Shown here piece by piece: positions 35,233 to 47,898 of a stretch of DNA of 64,000 nt (within the stretch, counting starts at the first letter, position 1; every line of letters starts with the position of its first letter). Where the stretch lies: assembly GCF_000725625.1 (NCBI RefSeq), contig NZ_JOHS01000049.1, forward strand, positions 1 through 64,000. Direction: 5' to 3'. A model generated the notes under the pieces. The model made no database searches and was not told the origin of the DNA. It was given only the letters and a program-made list of their open reading frames with translations. This DNA comes from Streptomyces sp. NRRL F-6676. Lineage in GTDB: Bacteria > Actinomycetota > Actinomycetes > Streptomycetales > Streptomycetaceae. Position numbers and translations under genes: made by a program.

Positions 35233-36248
35233 CTACCAGGTGGGCGGGCTCGCTATCGCGCGGGCCAGGACGTCGTCCAGGAGCCGGGCGGTGGAGGGGA
35301 TGTCCAGGTGAGAGTTGTCGATGATCGGCAGGCCCGAGCCGTACCAGCCCGCCATGCGGCCGTGGATGCGGGCGACCTCCTCGTCGGTGAGACGGCGGTT
35401 GCCCGAGCGCTCGGCGTTGCGCTCCAGGACGATCTCCAGGCCGGGCAGCAGTACGACCGGCAGCAGGCCCGGGCCCACGTGCCGCTTCCAGCCGCCGAGG
35501 CCGACGACCGGGCGGTCGGGGAAGACGGCGTCGTCCAGGATGCAGGAGATGCCGTTGGCCAGGAAGTTGCGCGCGGCGAAGCCGCAGGTGCGGCGGGCGA
35601 GGCGGTACTGGGCCTCGGAGTTGTCGTTCCAGCCGGACTGGGGGTCGGCGAAGCCGGAGCGCACCCATTCGCGCACGTCGTCGAGGCTGATGTGCGCGGT
35701 GGGGACGCGGCGGCGGTCCGCCCAGTATTTGGCGACGCTGGTCTTGCCGGCGCCGGCGGGGCCGATCAGCAGCACGGCGAGCGTGGTGGCCGTGGCGTCG
35801 GGCGCGCCCGCGGCGGGCGGGACGTGCGGGATGCCGACGGGGCCGCCGGGCGGGAGCGTCATGTGCCCGGTGGTGTCCGGGCGGGGCGGCCGGCCGGCGG
35901 GCGGTGCGGGCGGCGGCTGCGGCCCCGAGCGCGCGGGCGGGCCCGCGGGGGCGGGCGGACCGGTGGGTACGGGGGGTGCCGGTGGCGCGGGGGGTGCGGG
36001 TGCGGTGGCGCGGGGGGTGCGGGTGGGCCCGCCGGGGCGGGGGTGTGGTGCGGGGGCGCCGGGTGCGTGGGCAGGTGCGTGGACGGGCCGCCGGGGGGCG
36101 GCACCGGTCCGCCGGCGAAGCCGGGCGGTGTCGCCGGGGCGGGGCCCGGGCGGCCCTGGGGGTGGTGCCCTGCCGACGACCACACGGTCGCCGGCGGCTG
36201 CCCCGGCTGAGGGGGCGGCGGCAGCGGAGCTCCCACTGCGTGCTGCAT
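35233..36248 (-). CDS. P-loop ATPase/kinase-like protein with proline-rich N-terminus, probably frameshifted
   Basis: The C-terminal 190 residues form a P-loop domain like AAA_33/zeta-type kinases: Walker A LLIGPAGAGKTSVAKYWA, then ISLDDVREWVRSGFADP and an arginine-rich lid. The function is unknown. The N-terminal 130 residues are proline-rich. The ATPase frame is open to GTG 36315, but from about 36003 upward a different frame reads more like a natural protein start (MQHAVGAPLPPPPQPGQP at ATG 36248). The two frames join perfectly if one C is added near 36003, where one repeat unit reads TGCGG and its neighbour TGCCGG. That would make 338 residues. A continuous 360-residue protein from 36315 is the alternative. 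Confidence 0.65.
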
Positions 36249-36362
36249 CCGGTGCCACTCCGTCTCGTACAGGCTGTCGGCGCTGGCCGCGGGGGTCCGA
36301 CGGCCCGCTGCCCACCGAACGGTACCGTCCTTGGCCGTTCTTGTGTGAACGGCCGGGGGATG

Positions 36363-36480
36363 AGGGGCTCCGCCCCGGGGTGCGTGTGTGGGGCTCTGCC
36401 CCCGGGGTGTGTGAGGGGCTCTGCCCCCAGGGTGCGTGTGCGGCTCCGCCCCCGGGTGCGTAAGGGGCTCCGCCCCCGGG
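36363..36480. repeat. Tandem GGGGCTCCGCCCC hairpin repeats (array A)
   Basis: About five degenerate copies of a 24-27-base unit, GGGGCTCCGCCCCCGGGGTGCGTGTG, lie in tandem. Each has a self-complementary core GGGGCTCCGCCCC that would form a short hairpin. Part of the 650-base gene-free interval between the ATPase gene and aroB. Confidence 0.8.
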
Positions 36481-36525
36481 CCGGTTCCGGGGCTGCCGCC
36501 CCCGCCCCCGAGGGGGCTCCGCCCC

Positions 36526-36745
36526 CTGGACCCCCGGGGATGACCCGGGGATGCCCCCTGGCAGACCCCCGGAGATGACCCGGGGGGTGCCCCCTGGCGG
36601 ACCCCCGGGAGATAACCGGGCGGACGCCCCCTTGGCGGACCCCCGGCGGACCCCCGGTGGACCCCCGGAGATGACCCGGGGATGCCCCCCGGCGGACCCC
36701 GGGAGATAACCAGGCGGGCGCCCCCTTGGCGGAGACCCGCTGGAC
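36526..36745. repeat. Degenerate ~37-base repeats with GGAGATGACCCGGGG cores (array B)
   Basis: Five or so imperfect copies carry the segments CCCCCGGAGATGACCCGGGGATGCCCCCTGGCGGA or GGGAGATAACCGGGCGGACGCCCCCTTGGCGGA. Copies differ by substitutions and small indels, indicating age. No reading frame within them resembles a protein on either strand. Confidence 0.7.
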
Positions 36746-36785
36746 CCCCTGGAGAGGACCGGGGGCGGCCCCCCGGGAGACGACC

Positions 36786-36922
36786 GGGGAGGCGCCCCCT
36801 GGTGGGCCCCCGGGGGGGCGCCCCCTGGTAGGCCCCCGGGGGGGCGCCCCCTGGTAGGCCCCCGGGAGGGGTGCCCCCTGGTAGGCCCCCGGGAGGGGTG
36901 CCCCCCTGGTGGGCCCCGGGAG
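36786..36922. repeat. Tandem 25-base GGCGCCCCCTGGTAGGCCCCCGGGG repeats (array C)
   Basis: Five near-identical 25-26-base copies adjoin the 3' end of aroB (stop at 36965). They are more uniform than arrays A and B, suggesting recent expansion or gene conversion. The cores GGCGCC and GGCCCCCGGG are palindromic. Arrays may also act as aroB terminators. Confidence 0.8.
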
Positions 36923-36964
36923 ATGACCCGAGGAGGCGCCCCCTGAGCCCCCGCGTGCCCCGCG

Positions 36965-39752
<2,788 letters not shown>

Positions 39753-39930
39753 CGAAGCTCCTCAGTGCTCGCGCCCCGACACTGCCCCCCGTACGCGCGT
39801 CCTCGCGTACGGCGACGGCGTGACCGGGTGCGCGATGCCGGCCCGCCGTCCCGAATCCTCCCACGTCCCCCGGAGGGAACCGGCGGTCGGTCCACACAGC
39901 GGGACGGCGAAGGCGTGGTTCCGGCGGTGC

Positions 39931-40767
39931 TCAGCGCGCCGCCAGGGCGTGCTCTCCCGCCTTCCGCATGGCCTCCAGCGGCGCGGACGGCACCCCGGTC
40001 ATCTGTTCGACCTGGAGGACGGCCTGGTGCACGAGCAGGTCGAGCCCGCCGACGACGGCACCGCCGTACGCCGACCAGCGCGCCGCGAGTGCGGTGGGCC
40101 AGGGGTCGTAGAGGACGTCGAAGAGGGTGGCGGGCCGTTCGGGCACGGCGCCGGCCAGCGCGTCGGTGGCGCCGGCGGGGGTGGTGGCGATCACCAGGGG
40201 CGCGCCGAGCGCCTCCTCGGCGTGCGCCCAGTCACGGGTGCGGACCGGCACGTCGAGGCGTTCGCCCCACTGCCGCATCTCGGCGGCGCGGGCCTCGCTG
40301 CGCACATAGGCGACGACCTCGCCGGTGCAGACGCGGGCCAGGGCGGCGAGCGCGGAGGAGGCGGTGGCGCCCGCGCCGAGGATCGCGGCGGAGTCCACCT
40401 GTGCGATGCCGCGTTCGCGCAGCGCGGCGACCATGCCGGGGATGTCGGTGTTGTCGCCGCGCCGGCGGCCGTCCGCGGTGAACACCACGGTGTTGACGGC
40501 CTCGACCGAGGCCGCCGTCTCGCTGATCTCGTCGACCAGCGGGATGACGGCCCGCTTGAGCGGCATGGTGAGCGACAGGCCCGCCCACTCGGCGCCGAGC
40601 TCCTCGAAGAACCCCGGCAGCCCCGCCTCGTCCACGTCGAACCGGTCGTACGACCAGCCGCTGAGCCCCAGCTCCGCATAGGCGGCACGGTGCAGCACCG
40701 GGGAGAGGGAGTGGGCGATCGGGGAGCCGAGCACGGCGGCCCGGCGGCTGCTGTCGGTGCCGGTCAT
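39931..40767 (-). CDS. aroE: Shikimate dehydrogenase
   Basis: The 278-residue NADPH-dependent enzyme reduces 3-dehydroshikimate. The shikimate-binding N-domain has AVLGSPIAHSLSPVLHRAAY, the catalytic lysine in SLTMPLKRAVIP, and GDNTDIPGM. The Rossmann domain has AILGAGATASSALAALA. The C-terminus has GGLDLLVHQAVLQ. It starts seven bases after the mltG stop, and mltG-aroE is the normal streptomycete order. Together with the downstream aroC-K-B genes it supplies four consecutive shikimate-pathway steps. Confidence 0.96.
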   Translation of the reverse strand: MTGTDSSRRAAVLGSPIAHSLSPVLHRAAYAELGLSGWSYDRFDVDEAGLPGFFEELGAEWAGLSLTMPLKRAVIPLVDEISETAASVEAVNTVVFTADGRRRGDNTDIPGMVAALRERGIAQVDSAAILGAGATASSALAALARVCTGEVVAYVRSEARAAEMRQWGERLDVPVRTRDWAHAEEALGAPLVIATTPAGATDALAGAVPERPATLFDVLYDPWPTALAARWSAYGGAVVGGLDLLVHQAVLQVEQMTGVPSAPLEAMRKAGEHALAAR

Positions 40768-40774
40768 GGGGCGG

Positions 40775-42562
40775 TCATTGTCCGTTCTGCTGGCCGTCGA
40801 GGTACTTCTGGCGGTTCCGGTTCTGCTCCTCGTTGGTCTCCGCGAAGAGCGTCTTGTCCTCGCTGACCGAGACGAAGTAGTACCAGTCGCCCTCGGCCGG
40901 GTTGAGCGCGGCCTTGATCGCGACCTCGCCGGGGTTGTCGATCGGCCCGGGCGGCAGGCCCTTGATCTTGTACGTGTTGTACGGGTCGTCCAGCTGGCGC
41001 AGCTGGTTGACGGAACCGGTGGCGAGCTTGGACTCGCCGCGCAGGTAGTTGACCGTGGAGTCGAAGTCGAGCAGTCCGTAGGTCTCGGTGTTGTCCTTCT
41101 TGAGCCGGTTGTAGACGACTCGGGCGACCTTCTCGAAGTCGTCCTTGTTCTTGCCCTCCGCCTGCACGAGGCTCGCCACGGTGAGGACCTGGAGCGGACT
41201 GTCCAGGCCCAGGCTCTTGGCCTTCGCCTCCAGGCCGAACCCGGCGTACTCCTTCTTGGCCTGGTTGACCATGTCGGCGAGCACGTCCTCGGGCTTCATG
41301 CCCTTGGAGACGGCGTAGCTGGAGGGGTAGAGGAACCCTTCCAGCGGATCCTTGATGTCGTCGTCGGTATTGGCCCAGCTGGGCAGGCCGAGCTTCGACC
41401 ACTTCTTCTCGGCGACGCCCTTGGTGGTGCCCTTGTCCAGGCCGAGCTTCTTGTCGAGGTCGGCGTAGACCGCCGTGTTGCGCTCGCCCTCGAAGACGAC
41501 CAGGTTGTTGCGGCTCTTCGGGTCGAGCATCAGGGCGACCGCGCTGGCCGCGGACATCTTCTTGTGCAGCGTGTAGGCGCCCGCCTGGATGGTGTTCCCG
41601 TTGGGGTTGTTGGCCTGGGCGGCGACGAAGGCGTCCACGCTCTTGACGACGCCGGCCTTCTTCAGGAGCTGCCCGATGGCGGCGCCGTTGGTGCCCTTGT
41701 CGACGGTCACCGTCACGTTCTCGCCGGTGCCGTTGCCGGCGTAGTCGGGGGCCGTGCCGTAACGGTTCTGATAGAACTGGTAACCGACATAGCCGACACC
41801 GCCGAGGCCGCCGCCGAAGACGAGGACGACCACCAGACAGGCGCAGCCGTTGCGGCGTTTCCTGCCCTTGTCCTTGCCGCCCTTGCCGCCTTTTTCGGCG
41901 GTGCGCCCCTTGCCGCCGCGGCGGCCGTCGGGGGCGTCCCGGTCCTCCGGGTCGTCGGAGTCGCCGGCGGGGTCGTCGTCCTGCGGGCCGCTCGGGTCGC
42001 CCGCGAAGAAGGGGTGTTCCTCCTCCTCGGGCGGGCCCGGGTCCCAGTCCTGGTGCGTCCCGGGGTCGGCGGCGGTCTGCGCGGCGTAGGGGTCGCCCTG
42101 ACCGGCGGCGTACGGCAGGTGCGGCTGGGCCCCGGCCGGCGCCTGCGGCTGCTGGGGCGCGCCGGGGTGCGGCTGCTGCGCGCCGCCGTCCCAGCCGCCG
42201 TCGCCCTGGCCCTGCCCGTACTGCCGCTGAACGTGACCGGCGTACTGCTGACCGTCCTGCTGGGGGTAGCCGCCGCCCTGCACGTCCTGGTACACGTGTC
42301 CGTACTGGTCGTGACCCTGGTACGGCTGACCGTGCTGGCCGTGCTGCTCCGGGTACTGCTGGTAGGGCTGCTGTCCCTGGTCGTAGCCGGGCTGCTGCTG
42401 CGCCTGGCTCCAGTCGCCGTAACCCTGCTGCTGCGGCTGCTGATGGCCGCCGTAGGGGGACTGGCCGTCGGGGGCCTGCTGTCCTCCCCATCCGCCGTCC
42501 CCGTACAACGGGTCCTCGGGATGCCACGGTTCGGAGCCCGGGCTCCGGCCATACTCAGTCAT
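40775..42562 (-). CDS. mltG: Endolytic murein transglycosylase MltG
   Basis: The 595-residue membrane protein cleaves nascent glycan strands and is thought to terminate peptidoglycan chain growth. The first ~150 residues are Gln/Gly/Tyr-rich and disordered (YGGHQQPQQQGYGDW...), followed by an acidic stretch and a Lys-rich segment. A transmembrane helix (about 243-265, CACLVVVLVFGGGLGGVGYVGY) puts the YceG/LysM-like catalytic domain outside. The catalytic region reads VASLVQAEGKNKDDFEKVARVVYNRL, with Glu at the second position of the usual VEKE pair and Gln at the first. The start is ATG 42562. The long low-complexity N-terminus is much longer than in E. coli. Confidence 0.93.
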   Translation of the reverse strand: MTEYGRSPGSEPWHPEDPLYGDGGWGGQQAPDGQSPYGGHQQPQQQGYGDWSQAQQQPGYDQGQQPYQQYPEQHGQHGQPYQGHDQYGHVYQDVQGGGYPQQDGQQYAGHVQRQYGQGQGDGGWDGGAQQPHPGAPQQPQAPAGAQPHLPYAAGQGDPYAAQTAADPGTHQDWDPGPPEEEEHPFFAGDPSGPQDDDPAGDSDDPEDRDAPDGRRGGKGRTAEKGGKGGKDKGRKRRNGCACLVVVLVFGGGLGGVGYVGYQFYQNRYGTAPDYAGNGTGENVTVTVDKGTNGAAIGQLLKKAGVVKSVDAFVAAQANNPNGNTIQAGAYTLHKKMSAASAVALMLDPKSRNNLVVFEGERNTAVYADLDKKLGLDKGTTKGVAEKKWSKLGLPSWANTDDDIKDPLEGFLYPSSYAVSKGMKPEDVLADMVNQAKKEYAGFGLEAKAKSLGLDSPLQVLTVASLVQAEGKNKDDFEKVARVVYNRLKKDNTETYGLLDFDSTVNYLRGESKLATGSVNQLRQLDDPYNTYKIKGLPPGPIDNPGEVAIKAALNPAEGDWYYFVSVSEDKTLFAETNEEQNRNRQKYLDGQQNGQ

Positions 42563-42687
42563 CGATCCCCTAGAGCCGCGAGGCCTCCGTAGCGCCGTGC
42601 CCCCTGGCCCGGCTTTCGTCCCGCCTCTTGCTGTGCGGTGGCTGTTCGAACCCCATCCGCATCGCGCGGAACGTTACCGTATCGCGA

Positions 42688-43152
42688 TCAGATGACCACT
42701 TCGACGCCCTCGCCGGGAGAGGTACCTGACACCCGTTCGGATTCGAGCGCCTGCTGAAGGATGATCACAGCGGCTGCCTGGTCGATCACGGAGCGGCCCT
42801 TCTTGGACTTCACCCCGGAGGCGCGCAGTCCCTGGCTCGCCGTGACGGTCGTCATCCGTTCGTCCACCAGGCGTACCGGCACGGGCGCGATCAGCCGTGC
42901 CAGTTCCTGGGCGAAGCCGCGCACCTTGGCCGCCGCTGGGCCCTCGCCCCCCTTGAGGGAGCGCGGCAGCCCGACGACGACCTCGATCGGCTCGTACTCC
43001 TCGGTGAGCTGCTTCAGCCTGCGGTGCGCGGAGGGGACGTCGCGCCCCGGGACCGTCTCCACCGGGGTGGCGAGGATCCCGTCGGGGTCGCAGGAGGCGA
43101 CCCCGATCCGGGCGTCCCCGACGTCGATCGCGAGGCGGCGTCCCCGGCGCAC
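42688..43152 (-). CDS. ruvX: Putative Holliday junction resolvase / pre-16S rRNA nuclease YqgF (RuvX)
   Basis: The 154-residue RNase H-fold protein has the family motifs RLAIDVGDARIGVASCD (first catalytic Asp), VVVGLPRSLKG and LVDERMTTVTA (Glu), and a C-terminal DQAAAVIILQQAL. E. coli YqgF matures the 16S rRNA 5' end, and actinobacterial members have also been assigned resolvase activity. GTG 43152 overlaps the alaS stop by one base (TAGTG), implying coupled translation. It is followed by 125 bases to mltG. Confidence 0.94.
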   Translation of the reverse strand: MRRGRRLAIDVGDARIGVASCDPDGILATPVETVPGRDVPSAHRRLKQLTEEYEPIEVVVGLPRSLKGGEGPAAAKVRGFAQELARLIAPVPVRLVDERMTTVTASQGLRASGVKSKKGRSVIDQAAAVIILQQALESERVSGTSPGEGVEVVI

Positions 43153-45824
43153 TACTGGGCCGTCTCGGTGACGAGGCGTTCGACGGCGGCCACGGCCTCA
43201 CCGACGGCGGCCGGGTTCTGGCCGCCGCCCTGGGCGACGTCCGGCTTGCCGCCACCGCCGCCACCGAGGGTCTTGGCGGCGGTGCGCACCAGGTCACCGG
43301 CCTTCAGACCGCGCTCGCGGGCGGCCTCGTTGGTGGCGATGACCGTGAGCGGCCTGCCGTTGTTCACGGCGAACAGGGCGACCACGACGGCCCGGCCGCC
43401 CTGGATGCGGCCGCGCACGTCGAGGACCAGCTTGCGCAGGTCGTCGGCGGAGGTGCCGTCCGGGACCTGCCCGGTGACCACGGCGATCCCGCGCACGTCC
43501 TTGGCGGACTCGGCGAGGCCGGCGGCGGCCTGGAGCACCTTCTCGGCGCGGAACTTCTCGATCTCCTTCTCGGCGTCCTTCAGCCGCGCGAGCATGCCGG
43601 CGATCTTCTCGGGCAGCTCCTCGGAGCGGCCCTTGACCAGCTCGGTCAGCTGGTTGACGACCGTGTGCTCACGGGCCAGGAAGTTGTACGCGTCGACGCC
43701 GACCAGGGCCTCGATCCGGCGCACACCCGAGCCGATGGACGACTCGCCGAGCAGCTTGACCAGGCCGAGCTGGGCGGTGTTGTGGACATGGGTGCCGCCG
43801 CACAGCTCCTTGGAGAAGTCGCCGATGGTCACCACGCGCACGCGCTCGCCGTACTTCTCGCCGAACTCGGCGATGGCGCCCTGCTTCTTGGCCTCGTCGA
43901 TACCCATGACGTCGGCGCGGACGTCGAGGTCGCGGGCGAGCACCTCGTTGATCTTCTGCTCGACGTCGGTCATCACGGCCGTCGGGACGGCGGACGGGGA
44001 GCCGAAGTCGAAGCGGAAACGGCCGGGCTGGTTCTCGGAACCGGCCTGGGCGGCCGTCGGGCCGAGGGCGTCGCGCAGCGCCTGGTGGGTGAGGTGGGTG
44101 GCCGAGTGGGCGCGGGCGATGGCCTTGCGGCGGCGGTCGTCGATCGAGGCCTGGGCCTTGGCGCCGACGGTGACCTCGCCGACCTGGACGACGCCCTTGT
44201 GGACGTAGACGCCCGGGACCGGCTTCTGGCAGTCACGGATCTCGATGACGGCGCCGGAGTCGGCCCGGATCCGGCCGGTGTCGCCGATCTGGCCGCCGCC
44301 CTCGGCGTAGAACGGGGTGCGGTCGAGGACGATCTCGACCTCGTCGCCCTCGGTGGCGGCCGGGGAGGAGACGCCGTCGACGAGGATGCCGACGACGGTG
44401 GACTCGCCCTCGGTGTCGGTGTAGCCGATGAAGTCGGTGGCACCGGCGGCGTCGGCGATCTCCCGGTAGGCACCCAGGTCGACGTGGCCGGTCTTCTTGG
44501 CCAGGGCGTCGGCCTTGGCGCGCTCCCGCTGCTCCTTCATCAGACGGCGGAAGCCGTCCTCGTCCACGGACAGCCCCTGCTCGGCGGCCATCTCCAGGGT
44601 GAGGTCGATGGGGAAGCCCCAGGTGTCGTGGAGGAGGAACGCCTTGTCGCCGGCGAGCACCGTGGAGCCGGCGGCCTTGGTCTCGGAGACGGCGGTGTCG
44701 AGCACGTTGGTGCCGGCGTTGAGGGTCTTGAGGAAGCGGGCCTCCTCCGCGAGGGCGACCTTCTCGATGCGCTCGCGGTCGGTGATCAGCTCCGGGTACT
44801 GCTGCCCCATCATCTCGATCACGGTGTCGATGAGGTCCTTGACGACCGGGCCGGTGGCCCCCAGGAGGCGCATGTTGCGGATGGCGCGGCGCATGATGCG
44901 GCGCAGCACGTAGCCGCGGCCCTCGTTGCCCGGGGTGACGCCGTCGCCGATCAGCATCACGGAGGTGCGCATGTGGTCGGTGACCACGCGCAGCGAGACG
45001 TCCGAGTCGTGGGCGTCGCCGTAGGCGACACCGGTCAGCCGGGTGGCCTTGTCGATGACGGCCATGGAGGTGTCGATCTCGTACAGGTTCCGCACGCCCT
45101 GGAGGATCATGGCGAGGCGTTCGAGACCGAGACCGGTGTCGATGTTCTTGCTCGGCAGGTCGCCGAGGATCTCGAAGTCCTCCTTGCCGATGCCCTGGCC
45201 CCGCTCGTACTGCATGAAGACGAGGTTCCAGATCTCCACGTACCGCTCGTCGTTGACGGCGGGGCCGCCCTCGACGCCGAACTCGGGGCCGCGGTCGTAG
45301 TTGATCTCGGAGCAGGGGCCGCAGGGGCCGGGGACGCCCATGGACCAGAAGTTGTCCTTCTTGCCCAGGCGCTGGATCCGCTCGGCGGGGACACCGACGA
45401 TGTCGCGCCAGATGCGCTCGGCCTCGTCGTCCTCCTCGTAGACGGTGATCCAGAGCTTCTCGGGCTCCAGGCCGTAGCCGCCCTTGTCCTGGGGGGTGGT
45501 GAGCAGCTCCCAGGCGAGCTTGGCGGCGCCCTCCTTGAAGTAGTCGCCGAAGGAGAAGTTGCCGCACATCTGGAAGAACGTGCCGTGCCGGGTGGTCTTG
45601 CCGACCTCTTCGATGTCCGGCGTGCGCACGCACTTCTGGACGCTGGTGGCGCGGTCGAACGGCGGCTTGACCTCGCCCAGGAAGTAGGGCTTGAAGGGCA
45701 CCATGCCGGCGGGGACGAGGAGCAGAGTCGGGTCGTCCGCGATGAGCGACGCCGAAGGGACGACGGTGTGCCCGCGCTCCTCGAAGAAGCTCAGCCAGCG
45801 GCGGCGGATCTCGGCCGACTCCAT
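43152..45824 (-). CDS. alaS: Alanyl-tRNA synthetase
   Basis: The 890-residue class II synthetase has an aminoacylation domain (1-~260; [43 protein letters not shown]), a tRNA-recognition domain, an editing domain with zinc ligands ([14 protein letters not shown] and [15 protein letters not shown]) and a C-terminal C-Ala domain. The start is ATG 45824. Its start overlaps the stop of the DUF6167 gene by one base (TGATG), and it overlaps ruvX similarly, so DUF948-DUF6167-alaS-ruvX reads as one operon. Confidence 0.98.
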   Translation of the reverse strand: MESAEIRRRWLSFFEERGHTVVPSASLIADDPTLLLVPAGMVPFKPYFLGEVKPPFDRATSVQKCVRTPDIEEVGKTTRHGTFFQMCGNFSFGDYFKEGAAKLAWELLTTPQDKGGYGLEPEKLWITVYEEDDEAERIWRDIVGVPAERIQRLGKKDNFWSMGVPGPCGPCSEINYDRGPEFGVEGGPAVNDERYVEIWNLVFMQYERGQGIGKEDFEILGDLPSKNIDTGLGLERLAMILQGVRNLYEIDTSMAVIDKATRLTGVAYGDAHDSDVSLRVVTDHMRTSVMLIGDGVTPGNEGRGYVLRRIMRRAIRNMRLLGATGPVVKDLIDTVIEMMGQQYPELITDRERIEKVALAEEARFLKTLNAGTNVLDTAVSETKAAGSTVLAGDKAFLLHDTWGFPIDLTLEMAAEQGLSVDEDGFRRLMKEQRERAKADALAKKTGHVDLGAYREIADAAGATDFIGYTDTEGESTVVGILVDGVSSPAATEGDEVEIVLDRTPFYAEGGGQIGDTGRIRADSGAVIEIRDCQKPVPGVYVHKGVVQVGEVTVGAKAQASIDDRRRKAIARAHSATHLTHQALRDALGPTAAQAGSENQPGRFRFDFGSPSAVPTAVMTDVEQKINEVLARDLDVRADVMGIDEAKKQGAIAEFGEKYGERVRVVTIGDFSKELCGGTHVHNTAQLGLVKLLGESSIGSGVRRIEALVGVDAYNFLAREHTVVNQLTELVKGRSEELPEKIAGMLARLKDAEKEIEKFRAEKVLQAAAGLAESAKDVRGIAVVTGQVPDGTSADDLRKLVLDVRGRIQGGRAVVVALFAVNNGRPLTVIATNEAARERGLKAGDLVRTAAKTLGGGGGGKPDVAQGGGQNPAAVGEAVAAVERLVTETAQ

Positions 45825-46180
45825 CAGTGGTCCTCATTCCGGTTGTACGAGTGGTACGTCGGCCTCTCGACGTACCGCGGTGTGTCGTGGTTCTCGATGG
45901 CGGAGTACCGCCGGGGCGCGGGGAGTTCACGGTCGGGGACGGGGGCGTTGATGCCCAGCGCGTCGCCCAGTTCCGCCTCCCGGCGGGCCATGTTGTCGCG
46001 GACGTCGAGCGCGAAGCCGACCGCCCGGTGCTTGATCCGGTGGCCGGTCTCCAGCGCCTTGGTGGCCGCGGTGGCGGCGAGGCTCTCGGGGGTGAGCTGC
46101 CTCAGCTTGCGGTTGACCTTGGTGGTGGCCCAGACGCCTGCGGCGACGCCGGTGCCGAACCAGAACGTACGGCGGAACAT
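45824..46180 (-). CDS. DUF6167 family protein
   Basis: The 118-residue protein starts [35 protein letters not shown]: a short hydrophobic N-terminal segment (about 6-20) that could be a membrane anchor, followed by a charged helical region and a Tyr/His/Pro-rich tail. It resembles the streptomycete family DUF6167 found next to alaS. The function is unknown. It overlaps alaS by one base and lies seven bases after the DUF948 gene. Confidence 0.8.
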   Translation of the reverse strand: MFRRTFWFGTGVAAGVWATTKVNRKLRQLTPESLAATAATKALETGHRIKHRAVGFALDVRDNMARREAELGDALGINAPVPDRELPAPRRYSAIENHDTPRYVERPTYHSYNRNEDH

Positions 46181-46187
46181 GGCTGGG

Positions 46188-46658
46188 TCAGTTCCCCTTT
46201 TCGCGGTGGGCGCGGTCGGCGGCCCGCTGTGCGCGCCTGCCCCGGCGGGCGGCCGGGACGGTACGGCCGACGATCACTTCGCTCCGGGGCTCCGCGGCGG
46301 ACGGCTGCGCGTCGCGGCGGCCGGTGAGGGCGCGGCGTACGCCGTAGCCGAACGCGGCGACCTTGACCAGGGGGCCGCCGAAGGTGGAGGCGACGGTGGT
46401 GGAGAGCGCCGAGGCGTTCGACGTGACTTCCTGGACGTCGGTGGCGATGGCGTCGACCCGGTCGATCTGCGTCTGCGCCGAGCGCACGGCGGCGGAGGCG
46501 TCGTTCAGCAGCGGGACGGCCTGTTCGGTCACGTCCGCGACGAGCTTGGTGGTCGCCCGGAGCGTCTGGGCCAGCCTCGCCAGTGCCACGGCGAGGAAGG
46601 AGACCAGGATCGCCCAGAACACGGCCACCAGGATCCCGGCCACCTCTCCACCGGACAC
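46188..46658 (-). CDS. DUF948 membrane protein
   Basis: The 156-residue protein has one N-terminal transmembrane helix (about 5-27, EVAGILVAVFWAILVSFLAVALARLA) and a long amphipathic helical region (about 28-100, with repeated heptad-like Val/Ala/Leu), characteristic of DUF948. The basic tail (RRGRRAQRAADRAHREKGN) is probably cytoplasmic. The role is unknown; similar proteins in Firmicutes are stress-related. It is the first gene of the alaS unit. The 243-base gap back to rpsD holds a strong terminator. Confidence 0.8.
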   Translation of the reverse strand: MSGGEVAGILVAVFWAILVSFLAVALARLAQTLRATTKLVADVTEQAVPLLNDASAAVRSAQTQIDRVDAIATDVQEVTSNASALSTTVASTFGGPLVKVAAFGYGVRRALTGRRDAQPSAAEPRSEVIVGRTVPAARRGRRAQRAADRAHREKGN

Positions 46659-46770
46659 CTGCGCGCACCCGCTCCCTGAAAACGTGCCTGCACTTCGAAA
46701 CCATCGGAAAAATCAAAAAAGCAGTGCCCCCGAGCCTATCGCGCCCGGGGTGCCCTTCCGTACCGCATTA

Positions 46771-46816
46771 CCGGCGCCTGCCGCCGGAAACCCCGAGGCC
46801 CGGCGGCAGGCGCCGG
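46771..46816 (-). terminator. Terminator after rpsD
   Basis: A perfect 17-base-pair stem, CCGGCGCCTGCCGCCGG with CCGGCGGCAGGCGCCGG, has a 12-base loop and starts about 86 bases downstream of the rpsD stop. Confidence 0.8.
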
Positions 46817-46901
46817 GAACGGCCGGGGCCCGCCGCTCCGGCCACGAGGGCGGGGCGACGGGCCCGGGCACACGGTGTGTGCCGCGTCCGCTGAGGAGTG
46901 A

Positions 46902-47516
46902 TCAGCGGGCGTAGTACTCGACGACGAGCTGCTCGTCGCAGATCACCGGGATCTCCTTGCGGTTCGGCTCACGGTCCAGGCGGAACGCCAGGGCCTTGAG
47001 GTTCACCTGGAGGTAGCGCGGGGTCTCGCCCTCGGGGGCGAAGCCGCCCTCACGGGCGATGGAGAAGAGGGTCTTCTCACGGCTGCGCTCACGGACCATG
47101 ACGACGTCGTCCGGCTTGACGCGGAAGGACGGCTTGTCGACCTTCTGGCCGTTGACCTCGATGTGGCCGTGGACGACCATCTGGCGGGCCTGGTAGATCG
47201 TGCGGGCGATGCCCGAGCGCAGGACCAGCGCGTCGAGACGGCGCTCGAGCTCGATGACCAGGGCCTCACCGGTCTTGCCCTGCGTCTTGGCGGCACGCTC
47301 GTAGGCGCGGACGAGCTGACGCTCGGACACGTCGTACTGCGCGCGCAGACGCTGCTTCTCGAGCAGCCGGACCTTGTAGTCCGAGTTCTGCTTGCGGCCG
47401 CGGCCGTGCTCGCCCGGCGGGTAGGGACGGGCCTCGAAGTACTTGACGGCCTTCGGGGTCAGCGCGATGCCGAGGGCACGCGACTTCTTGACCTTGGGGC
47501 GGGACTGGTTCGCCAC
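46902..47516 (-). CDS. rpsD: 30S ribosomal protein S4
   Basis: The 204-residue primary 16S-binding protein has the S4 N-domain ([30 protein letters not shown]) and the S4 RNA-binding fold ([44 protein letters not shown]). The N-terminal region lacks the Cys zinc ligands found in C+ forms. As in other actinobacteria, rpsD stands alone here rather than in the alpha operon. It is monocistronic, with its own long leader upstream and a terminator downstream. Confidence 0.98.
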   Translation of the reverse strand: MANQSRPKVKKSRALGIALTPKAVKYFEARPYPPGEHGRGRKQNSDYKVRLLEKQRLRAQYDVSERQLVRAYERAAKTQGKTGEALVIELERRLDALVLRSGIARTIYQARQMVVHGHIEVNGQKVDKPSFRVKPDDVVMVRERSREKTLFSIAREGGFAPEGETPRYLQVNLKALAFRLDREPNRKEIPVICDEQLVVEYYAR

Positions 47517-47898
47517 TTCTTCTTCTCTTCTCTTCGCTTACGGCTTCACCAGGGTTACGGGAGGTCGCATCCGCAGCCGGGGAAACCCGCCGGGTCCGGT
47601 CAACCGGACCTGCCGGGCAGCCGCTCCCCTGATCTGGGCACATACGTGCAGCACGCGAGTGGCCCACCGACCGGTGCCCCGCCGGATCCGTACGGACCGC
47701 GGGGGTGGTGGTGGGCTGCCCGCGACACCTTCGACGGTGCGCGACGCTCCTGGATCCTCCTACGCCCTGCGGCGAAGAGGTTCCGGCTGCTTGTCCCGCT
47801 CTGGTGGCGTCGACCGGGGCCGACACGGGACGCAGCACTCCGGGCGAGTCTACAGGGCGGCCGGGGCTGCTCTCGACCGGGCGGCCGCCGGGGCTTCC
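47517..47898. other. 382-base region upstream of rpsD
   Basis: No gene is supported here. On the minus strand TCGAGA (47871-47876), an 18-base spacer and TAGACT (47847-47852) form a possible vegetative promoter, which would give a leader of about 320 bases before rpsD. Near rpsD the sequence contains GGTCCGGTTGACCGGACC, an almost perfect palindrome (about 47597-47615). Such a long leader could hold an S4 autoregulatory structure, but none can be assigned by eye. Confidence 0.4.

Noticed and set aside
36363..36922. Possible CRISPR array
   Set aside because: Repeats are directly tandem and degenerate with no unique spacers, and there are no cas genes in the window.
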